A stretch of 35,424 nt of DNA, from the NCBI GenBank assembly GCA_938023085.1, contig CALHDP010000108.1, positions 1-35,424 of the forward strand, read 5' to 3'. Both the position numbers and the translations under genes were made by a program. The notes under the pieces are model-generated. The model was not told the DNA's origin and ran no database searches. It saw nothing but the letters and a program-made list of their open reading frames with translations. This document shows, piece after piece, positions 25,160-31,293 of the stretch. Position 1 is the first letter of the stretch. Each line of letters opens with the position of its first letter. The stretch is from an uncultured Collinsella sp. (GTDB lineage: Bacteria > Actinomycetota > Coriobacteriia > Coriobacteriales > Coriobacteriaceae).

Positions 25160-26080
25160 GTGGCAACTCAGAAATTCACCGGCGTTATCCCTCCCGTCGT
25201 TGTTCCCGATACCGAAGACCACCAGCTCGATGTTGCCTCCTTTGAGCGCAGCATCAACCGCATGATCGATGCCGGCGTCGATGGCTTGTTCTTCCTGGGC
25301 TCCTCGGGCGAGGTCGTCTTCTCCACCGACGAGCGTCGCCGTCAGATCATCTCCGAGGCCGTCCGTATCGTCGACCACCGCGTTCCCGTTCTGGTCGGCA
25401 TCATCGACACCGAGACCGAGCGCATGATCGAGCACGGTAAGGTCGCTCAGGAGCTGGGCGCCGATGCGCTTGTCGCCACCTGCCCGTTCTATGCCCTGCA
25501 GGGCATGACCGAGGTCGAGGAGCACTTCCGCATCCTGCATGAGGAACTCGACCTGCCCATCTTCGCCTATGACATCCCCGTGTGTGTCCACACCAAGCTC
25601 CCGTGGAAGCTCCTTGCCAAGCTCGGTGCCGAGGGCGTTCTGGCCGGCGTCAAGGATTCCTCGGGTGATGACATCTCGTTCCGCTACCTCGTTCAGGAGA
25701 ACGAGAAGAACGGCCATCCGATGAGCATCCTCACCGGTCACGAGGTTGTTGTCGACGGCGCCTACCTCGGTGGCGCCGACGGTTCCGTTCCGGGTCTCGC
25801 CAACGTTGAGCCCGAGGGCTACGTGCGTCAGTGGAAGGCCGCTCAGGCTGGTGACTGGGCTACCGTCAAGGCCGAGCAGGATCGCCTCAATGAGATTTCG
25901 CACATCTGGGATGTCACCTCGGGCGTCCAGGGTTATGCCGGTGGCGTCGGCGCCTTCAAGACCGCTATGAACCTCATGGGTATCTTCGACAGCCCGACCA
26001 TGCCGCGCCCGGTGAAGGCCATGACCGGCGAGAACGTCGAGGCGATTAAGAAGGTCCTCCAGGACAACGGTCTCCTGTAA
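25160..26080 (+). CDS. nanA: N-acetylneuraminate lyase-like aldolase, DapA/NanA family
   Basis: This 306-residue class I aldolase would split Neu5Ac into ManNAc and pyruvate. Numbered from the GTG start, the catalytic Tyr (AYDIP) is residue 137 and the Schiff-base Lys (GVKDSSGD) is residue 165, the same numbers as in E. coli NanA. The pyruvate-carboxylate loop reads GSSGE. The GVKDSSGD segment is not the typical lyase form, so another 2-keto sugar acid cannot be excluded; the NanK- and NanE-like genes downstream support the lyase reading. GTG 25160 is six bases after AAGGAG (25148-25153). Confidence 0.78.
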   Translation: MATQKFTGVIPPVVVPDTEDHQLDVASFERSINRMIDAGVDGLFFLGSSGEVVFSTDERRRQIISEAVRIVDHRVPVLVGIIDTETERMIEHGKVAQELGADALVATCPFYALQGMTEVEEHFRILHEELDLPIFAYDIPVCVHTKLPWKLLAKLGAEGVLAGVKDSSGDDISFRYLVQENEKNGHPMSILTGHEVVVDGAYLGGADGSVPGLANVEPEGYVRQWKAAQAGDWATVKAEQDRLNEISHIWDVTSGVQGYAGGVGAFKTAMNLMGIFDSPTMPRPVKAMTGENVEAIKKVLQDNGLL

Positions 26081-26110
26081 AGCTTCCCCGGGCACCCGAC
26101 CTCGCCGTTC

Positions 26111-26152
26111 AACCGTGCGGCCATGACCCATTAGATCAATGGTCACACGGTT
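26111..26152 (+). other. intercistronic stem-loop between aldolase and kinase genes
   Basis: A bulged hairpin: 26111-26117 pairs with 26146-26152 (7 bp), and 26124-26128 with 26141-26145 (5 bp), plus three more pairs towards the loop. No T-tract follows. The rest of the 173-base spacer includes the GGCTAGCC palindrome but no clear promoter. Confidence 0.5.
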
Positions 26153-26253
26153 TCTTGGCGATCTCGGGCACCTGGAAAACCTTTTCCGCGCTGTGACGGC
26201 TAGCCTGACGGCGCATTTCCTGTAGTTGTTTTTTATCTCCTAAGGAGAGCGAC

Positions 26254-27219
26254 ATGGAGAACAAGTACGTCTGCTCTGTCGATATCGGCGGAACTAAGAT
26301 CGCGACTGCCATCATGGAGTACCCGGCTGACGGTAGTGTGCCCCATCCTGTTTTTGAGGCCGAGGTTCCCACCGAGGCCCAAGAGGGCGGCGAGGCCGTC
26401 TTCCAACGTATCGAGGCGTCCATCAAGGCTGCTCTCGAGGCGAATCCCGATGTCGAGGTCCTTGGCGTCGGTATCGGTGCCGCCGGCGTCGTCGATCCCA
26501 AGACGGGCGCCATCGCGTATGCCAACGAGATCATGCCCGGCTGGTCCGGTGTTCAGTTGGGGCCGCGCCTGCGCGAGGACCTCGGTCTTCCCGTTGCCGT
26601 TGTAGGCGACGTGCAGGCTCATGCTCTGGGCGAGGCCCACTGGGGCGTCGGCAAGGGCAAGTTCTCCGTCTTGTGTCTTGGCATCGGTACGGGCATCGGT
26701 GGCGCATATGTCGAGAACGGCCGCGTGATGCAGGGCTTCCATGGTGCTGCTGGCCATATGGGCCACATCGAGTGCTCGGCTGCCGCCGGTATTCCCTGCG
26801 CCTGCGGGCGTTCCGGCCATCTGGAGTCGGTTGCTTCGGGCACTTCCATTGGTCGTATGTACGATGAGCGCTTTGGTCGCGTCGACCCCAGCCGTCCTTC
26901 GGTCGGTCGCGATGTGAACGACCTGTGCCGTGCGGGCGACGCAAAGGCGACCGAGGTCATCCATGACGCCGGCTTTGCGCTGGGTGCCAGCTTGGGCTCG
27001 CTCGCTAACATCCTGGACCCTGAGGTCATCGTGCTTTCGGGTGGCGTGATTCACCAAGGTCCCGATTGGCGTTCGCAGACGTGGAAGGATTCGGTGCACG
27101 AGGGCTATGCCAGCCAGGCGCTCGATCCGCTTCAGGACACGCCGATCCTCATCGGTTCTCTGGAGGGCGATGCTCCGCTCATCGGTGCCGCTGAGCATCT
27201 TCTTGCCTCGTTGAAGTAA
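26254..27219 (+). CDS. nanK: ROK-family sugar kinase, probable N-acetylmannosamine kinase
   Basis: Predicted to phosphorylate ManNAc at O6. The 321-residue protein has the ATP-binding DIGGTK (10-15), the catalytic Asp119 in GDVQAHALGE, the GIGTGIGGAYV glycine loop, and the ROK signature GHIEC...CACGRSGHLES. In that signature His171, Cys182 and Cys184 match the usual zinc ligands, but the third Cys is His189. Glucokinase-type activity is the main alternative; its place between the aldolase and nanE argues for ManNAc. The start is ATG 26254 with AAGGAG upstream. Confidence 0.82.
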   Translation: MENKYVCSVDIGGTKIATAIMEYPADGSVPHPVFEAEVPTEAQEGGEAVFQRIEASIKAALEANPDVEVLGVGIGAAGVVDPKTGAIAYANEIMPGWSGVQLGPRLREDLGLPVAVVGDVQAHALGEAHWGVGKGKFSVLCLGIGTGIGGAYVENGRVMQGFHGAAGHMGHIECSAAAGIPCACGRSGHLESVASGTSIGRMYDERFGRVDPSRPSVGRDVNDLCRAGDAKATEVIHDAGFALGASLGSLANILDPEVIVLSGGVIHQGPDWRSQTWKDSVHEGYASQALDPLQDTPILIGSLEGDAPLIGAAEHLLASLK

Positions 27220-27235
27220 ACGTATCTTCTGTAGG

Positions 27236-27266
27236 AGCCTCCCGAGACAACACGCCTCGGGAGGCT
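27236..27266 (+). other. intercistronic stem-loop between nanK and nanE
   Basis: A perfect 11-bp stem (27236-27246 with 27256-27266) with a nine-base loop is followed by GTTCTG, so there is no T-tract. It sits 16 bases after the nanK stop and 23 before nanE, and may protect or process the mRNA or weakly terminate. Confidence 0.6.
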
Positions 27267-27289
27267 GTTCTGAGAAAGGTTACAGCCTT

Positions 27290-27976
27290 ATGACCGTCGA
27301 TCCTTTGATTCAATCCCTGAAGGGCAAGCTCGTCGTGAGCGTTCAGGCGTATATGGGCGAGCCGCTTCGTACGCCTGAGACCATGGCTCAAATGTCTCGC
27401 GCTTGCGAGCTCGGCGGCGCCGCCGCCATTCGCTGCCAGGGCCTTGCCGACATTGCCGCCATTAAGGGTCGCTGTGAGGTTCCTGTTATCGGCCTGTGGA
27501 AGGATGGGTACGAGGGCGTTTACATCACGCCGACGCTGCGCCACGCTCGCGCCTGCGTTGCTGCGGGTGCCGATATCGTGGCGATCGACGCCACCGATCG
27601 TCCGCGTCCCGATGGCAAGACCGTCGAAGATACTTTCCGTCCGCTGCACGAGGAGGGCGTGCTCCTGATGGCCGACTGTGCCACCATCGAGGATATTCGT
27701 CGTGCTGTCGACATGGGCTTCGACCTGGTGTCCACCACGCTGTCTCATGGTGTTGCCGCTATCGATTGCACCATGGCCGACGGTCCCGATCTGCCGCTCC
27801 TGCGTCAGGCGACCGAGGAATTCCCCGGCCTTCCCATCATTTGCGAGGGTCGCGTGCATACGCCCGAGGAGGCTCGCGCCGCGATCGATGCTGGCGCCTG
27901 GGCCGTTGTCGTCGGCACCGCCATCACGCACCCCACGAGTATTACGAGTTGGTTCAAGGCTGCGCTTGAGGCGTAA
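27290..27976 (+). CDS. nanE: N-acetylmannosamine-6-phosphate 2-epimerase
   Basis: NanE converts ManNAc-6-P to GlcNAc-6-P, feeding amino-sugar metabolism. The 228-residue TIM-barrel protein has the family length. Its motifs are VSVQAYMGEPLRTPE at the N-terminus, GGAAAIRCQG, GLWKDGYEGVYITPT with the likely catalytic Lys71, IDATDRPRPDG, and ICEGRVHTPEEA near the C-terminus. It is the last gene of the operon. AAAGG about ten bases before ATG 27290 serves as ribosome site. NagA and NagB, the next steps, are not in the window. Confidence 0.92.
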   Translation: MTVDPLIQSLKGKLVVSVQAYMGEPLRTPETMAQMSRACELGGAAAIRCQGLADIAAIKGRCEVPVIGLWKDGYEGVYITPTLRHARACVAAGADIVAIDATDRPRPDGKTVEDTFRPLHEEGVLLMADCATIEDIRRAVDMGFDLVSTTLSHGVAAIDCTMADGPDLPLLRQATEEFPGLPIICEGRVHTPEEARAAIDAGAWAVVVGTAITHPTSITSWFKAALEA

Positions 27977-28003
27977 GACAGGCCTCGTATCCGCTCGGGG
28001 CGG

Positions 28004-28009
28004 TATACT
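28004..28009 (+). promoter_or_regulatory. candidate -10 element upstream of rapZ
   Basis: TATACT in the 101-base spacer between nanE and rapZ; no clear -35 box. A transcript from here would begin just before the hairpin at 28028-28057. Confidence 0.3.
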
Positions 28010-28027
28010 CAATATAGGCAATTGACC

Positions 28028-28064
28028 GCGCGGGATCCGGGTTGCTGGGTCCCGCGCTTGTTTT
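28028..28064 (+). terminator. terminator or attenuator between nanE and rapZ
   Basis: An 11-bp GC-rich stem with one G-T pair (28028-28038 with 28047-28057) and an eight-base loop is followed by TTGTTTT (28058-28064). It fits an intrinsic terminator for the nan-type operon. It also lies in what may be the rapZ leader, 14 bases before the rapZ start, so it may attenuate rapZ. Confidence 0.7.
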
Positions 28065-28077
28065 CGGGAGGCAACAC

Positions 28078-28998
28078 ATGCAAAAGGGAGATGCCATGGA
28101 TGCGGCGGAGCGCTCGGAGCGCATCCCCGATATCGTCATCATCACCGGAATGTCCGGATCAGGCCGCACACAGGCCATGCACGTGTTCGAGGACATGGGC
28201 TATTTTTGCATCGATAACCTGCCTCCGCGTCTCATCGCCCAGCTTGCCGAGCTCGTCGGCATCAATACGGGCGTGGGCAGGCATCTCGCCGTCACCTGCG
28301 ATTTGCGTAGCCAGGGACTGTTTGACGAGCTGCTCGATGCGGTCGCCGCGCTCGAAGAGCGCGAGATGAGCTGCGACATCGTGTTCCTGGAGGCTTCTGA
28401 CGAGGTGCTGATTCGTCGCTACAGCGAAAATCGCCGCCGTCATCCCATTGCCAAGCCGGGGGAGACTACGGCCGATGCCATTCAGCGCGAGCGCCTTCAG
28501 CTTCAGGGCGTGCGCGACCGAGCCGATATGATTATCGACACGAGCCGTCTGCGCACCTCTGCGCTGCGCAACAAGCTACGTATGGCATTTTCCGAGCTGT
28601 CCGACCAGCAGCTCATGGACGTCCACGTGTTCTCGTTTGGCTTTAAGCACGGCATGCCCGTCGAGGCGGACATTATGATCGACGTCCGCTTCCTGCCCAA
28701 TCCTTTCTACGACCCCGAGATGCGCACGATGACCGGTCTCGATAAAAAGGTCTCCGATTTTGTTCTGGACCATCCCAAGACGCAGGAGTTTTGGAAGGCT
28801 TGGACACAGCTGCTCGATACGGTGATGCCGGGCTATATCGCGGAGGGTAAGCCGCAGCTTTCTATCGCCATCGGCTGCACGGGCGGCCAGCACCGCAGCG
28901 TTGCCATTGCCGAGGCCACGGCCCGTTACCTGGAAGGCGCTCAGTATCATGTGAGCATTTCCCACCGCGACCTGTCGCGCGCCAACACGAAGGCATAG
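28078..28998 (+). CDS. rapZ: RapZ-family P-loop nucleotide-binding protein
   Basis: RapZ (YvcJ) proteins bind nucleotides. In E. coli RapZ is an RNA-binding adaptor that controls GlmS through the GlmZ small RNA; the actinobacterial role is less clear. The 306-residue protein has a P-loop GMSGSGRTQ with Arg in place of the usual Lys, then FEDMGYFCIDNLPP. The C-terminal half contains FGFKHGMPVEADIMIDVRFLPNPFY and AIGCTGGQHRSVAIAE, both diagnostic of the family. I start at ATG 28078, six bases after GGAGG; ATG 28096 after GGGAG is also possible. whiA starts six bases after its stop. Confidence 0.93.
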   Translation: MQKGDAMDAAERSERIPDIVIITGMSGSGRTQAMHVFEDMGYFCIDNLPPRLIAQLAELVGINTGVGRHLAVTCDLRSQGLFDELLDAVAALEEREMSCDIVFLEASDEVLIRRYSENRRRHPIAKPGETTADAIQRERLQLQGVRDRADMIIDTSRLRTSALRNKLRMAFSELSDQQLMDVHVFSFGFKHGMPVEADIMIDVRFLPNPFYDPEMRTMTGLDKKVSDFVLDHPKTQEFWKAWTQLLDTVMPGYIAEGKPQLSIAIGCTGGQHRSVAIAEATARYLEGAQYHVSISHRDLSRANTKA

Positions 28999-29004
28999 GC
29001 CTGC

Positions 29005-29934
29005 ATGTCGTTTACCGCTGAGGTGCGCGACGAGCTTGCGCGCTGCGAACCCGAATGTGAATACTGCGACTTGTCGACGCTTGCCGCCCTCACGCGCGTG
29101 AGCGGTACGCTCTCGCTTGCCGGCTCTGGGCGGTATCGTTTGACGGTTGCGACTGAGACGGGAGCCGTCGCGCGCACGATGATCACGCTGACGCATCGTA
29201 TCCTTAAGCTCAAAACGGAGTTCACCGTCCGCAAATCTGTCTTGCATAAGGTTCGAAACTACCTCATCACCTTGCCTGATCAGCCAGACCTGGATAAGGC
29301 CTTGGTTCTGCTGGGTATCCTCGACCGTAGGGGAGGACTTGTCGCCGGCGTACCCCGACATATCGTTGCCCGTCCTTGCTGTAGACTTGCCTATATCCGC
29401 GGCGCGCTCATCGCGGGCGGCTTCGTGGCCGATCCACGCGGCGATTTTCATTTGGAGATCGCTGTGCAGGGCGAGCAATATGCCAAGGGACTTTGCGATC
29501 TGTTGGAGCAGATTGGGGTCCATGCTCGTGTTAATGCACGGCGGGGGTCATATGCCGTGTACATTAAGAGCGCCGAGGAAATCGAGCATCTATTAAAGCT
29601 GATTGGTGCCAAGCGCAGCGTTGCCGAGATTGAGGAGGCGCGCGCGGTCAAGTTGGTTAAGAACGATGTGAACCGTCGCGTGAATGCCGAGCTCGCCAAC
29701 CAGACCAGAAGCGCCGGTGCCGCCCAACATCAGCTTGCGCTTATCGATGAGCTCGAGCAGCGTGGCCTTCGCGATGCGCTTCCGGATGCCTTGGCGGTCT
29801 TTTGCGACCTGCGCGAGCGCTATCCTGATCTGTCGCTGCGTGATTTGGGGGAGATGGCTGACCCTCCCTTGTCGAAGTCAGCCCTCTACCATCGTGTTTT
29901 ACGGCTTGAAAAGCTCATTGAAGCAAACAGGTAG
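29005..29934 (+). CDS. whiA: WhiA-family DNA-binding regulator
   Basis: WhiA controls division and sporulation genes in Streptomyces and affects division in Bacillus. The 309-residue protein begins SFTAEVRDELAR and contains a degenerate LAGLIDADG homing-endonuclease-like region (RGALIAGGFVADPRGDFHLEI). The C-terminal helix-turn-helix lies in LRERYPDLSLRDLGEMADPPLSKSALYHRVLRLEKL. It follows rapZ closely, with a weak ribosome site, so the two are probably cotranscribed. yvcK, usually between them, is missing. No terminator is obvious after it. Confidence 0.95.
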   Translation: MSFTAEVRDELARCEPECEYCDLSTLAALTRVSGTLSLAGSGRYRLTVATETGAVARTMITLTHRILKLKTEFTVRKSVLHKVRNYLITLPDQPDLDKALVLLGILDRRGGLVAGVPRHIVARPCCRLAYIRGALIAGGFVADPRGDFHLEIAVQGEQYAKGLCDLLEQIGVHARVNARRGSYAVYIKSAEEIEHLLKLIGAKRSVAEIEEARAVKLVKNDVNRRVNAELANQTRSAGAAQHQLALIDELEQRGLRDALPDALAVFCDLRERYPDLSLRDLGEMADPPLSKSALYHRVLRLEKLIEANR

Positions 29935-29979
29935 TTTGAAGTAACGACTTATATATGGATTTAGCTGCTATTTTAGTAT

Positions 29980-29993
29980 TTAAAACGTTTTAA
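29980..29993 (+). promoter_or_regulatory. perfect 14-bp palindrome upstream of gap
   Basis: TTAAAACGTTTTAA is a perfect palindrome with central CG, the architecture of LacI-family operators. It lies about 33 bases upstream of the probable gap -35 box. The decamer TAAAACGTTT is shared with the promoter region of the nan-type operon (17343-17352). A second imperfect dyad (AATTTC at 30010 with GAAATT at 30028) lies between it and the promoter. Confidence 0.45.
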
Positions 29994-30025
29994 CGTAAAT
30001 TTGATTTTCAATTTCGAGCATTCTC

Positions 30026-30055
30026 GTGAAATTCAAGTCAAAAAAAAGGTATATT
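30026..30055 (+). promoter_or_regulatory. candidate gap promoter
   Basis: GTGAAA (30026-30031) and TATATT (30050-30055) are spaced by 18 bases, giving a leader of about 65 bases before gap. The region 29935-30055 is clearly more AT-rich than the surrounding genes, as expected for a strong promoter. Confidence 0.5.
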
Positions 30056-30127
30056 AGGCGAGTGGTTAGTTTGTGGGCCTCAACGGCGGGCGCTGTAGCT
30101 CGCGGGGGCCTTACGAAAGGAGACACA

Positions 30128-31153
30128 ATGGCAGTAAAGGTTGCTATTAACGGCTTCGGTCGCATCGGTCGTCTGGCTTTCCGTCAGATGTTCGGTCATG
30201 AGGGCTCCGAGATCGTCGCTATCAACGACCTCACCTCTCCCGATATGCTCGCTTACCTGCTGAAGTACGACTCCACGCAGGGCAACTACGCTCGCGATCA
30301 CGAGGTCGTTGCTGGCGAGGATTCCATCACCGTTGACGGCAAGGAGATCAAGATCTACAAGGAGGCCGACGCCAACAACCTGCCTTGGGGCGACCTCGAC
30401 GTCGACGTCGTTCTCGAGTGCACCGGCTTCTACACCAGCAAGGCTAAGGCTCAGGCCCACATCAACGCTGGCGCCAAGAAGGTCGTCATCTCCGCTCCGG
30501 CCGGCAGTGATCTGCCCACCATCGTGTACAACGTCAACCATGAGACGCTGACCGCTGAGGACAACATCATCTCCGCTGCTTCCTGCACCACCAACTGCCT
30601 CGCCCCGATGGCCAAGGGTCTGAACGACTTCGCTCCCATCGTGTCCGGCATCATGACCACCATCCACGCCTTCACCGGCGACCAGATGCCGCTCGACGGC
30701 CCGCAGCGCAAGGGCAACTTCCGTCGCTCCCGCGCCTGCTCCGAGAACATCGTCCCGAACACCACGGGCGCTGCCAAGGCCATCGGCCTGGTTCTCCCCG
30801 AGCTCAACGGCAAGCTCATCGGTGCCGCCCAGCGCGTCCCGACGCCGACCGGCTCGCTGACCAACCTCTACGCCGTCGTTGACAAGAAGGTCACCGTCGA
30901 CGAGGTCAACGCTGCCATGAAGGCTTACGCCGAGACCATCCCCGAGACCTTCGCCTACAACGAGGACCAGATCGTCTCCCGCGACATCGTCGGCGAGACC
31001 CACGGCTCCATCTTCGACGCCACTCAGACCATGTGCTCTGACCTCGGCAACGGTCAGACCCTCGTTCAGGTCACCTCTTGGTACGACAACGAGAACTCCT
31101 ACACCTCTCAGATGGTCCGCACCATCAAGTACTTCGAGAAGTTCGTTGCTTAA
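30128..31153 (+). CDS. gap: glyceraldehyde-3-phosphate dehydrogenase
   Basis: GAPDH oxidises and phosphorylates glyceraldehyde-3-phosphate to 1,3-bisphosphoglycerate in glycolysis. The 341-residue protein has the Rossmann motif INGFGRIGR (7-15), Asp34 after the second strand (NAD preference), the active-site SCTTNC with Cys153, and His180 in TTIHAFTGDQ. Codon usage is strongly biased, as expected for a highly expressed gene. I start at ATG 30128 after AAAGGAG (30115-30121); the longer frame runs into the promoter. A strong terminator follows, before pgk. Confidence 0.97.
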   Translation: MAVKVAINGFGRIGRLAFRQMFGHEGSEIVAINDLTSPDMLAYLLKYDSTQGNYARDHEVVAGEDSITVDGKEIKIYKEADANNLPWGDLDVDVVLECTGFYTSKAKAQAHINAGAKKVVISAPAGSDLPTIVYNVNHETLTAEDNIISAASCTTNCLAPMAKGLNDFAPIVSGIMTTIHAFTGDQMPLDGPQRKGNFRRSRACSENIVPNTTGAAKAIGLVLPELNGKLIGAAQRVPTPTGSLTNLYAVVDKKVTVDEVNAAMKAYAETIPETFAYNEDQIVSRDIVGETHGSIFDATQTMCSDLGNGQTLVQVTSWYDNENSYTSQMVRTIKYFEKFVA

Positions 31154-31190
31154 TTTAGCTTTTAGCGAATAGCTCGTTGAGCGTCTAAAG

Positions 31191-31238
31191 AAGGGCGCGG
31201 CCTTATAGGGCTTACACCCTAGGGTCGCGCCCTTTTTA
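31191..31238 (+). terminator. strong terminator between gap and pgk
   Basis: A 9-bp GC-rich stem (31191-31199 with 31226-31234), extended by several more pairs including G-T pairs, is followed by TTTTT (31233-31237). It should end most gap transcripts. Confidence 0.9.
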
Positions 31239-31247
31239 TAAGAAATC

Positions 31248-31270
31248 GTCTGCCGTAATGGGAGGCAGAC
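31248..31270 (+). other. small hairpin in the pgk leader
   Basis: A 7-bp perfect stem (31248-31254 with 31264-31270) lies just before the pgk ribosome site. I see no good promoter in the 55 bases between the gap terminator and pgk, so pgk may depend on read-through or an atypical promoter. Confidence 0.4.
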
Positions 31271-31293
31271 ACGTACGAAAGGTAGAAGCAAAC

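Noticed and set aside
17252..28064. The sugar operon as a mobile element or genomic island
   Set aside because: No integrase, transposase, tRNA, flanking direct repeat or clear change in base composition is visible at its edges.
29935..30127. A tRNA or small RNA gene in the AT-rich spacer before gap
   Set aside because: No cloverleaf or terminator is present; the dyads fit operators and a promoter better.
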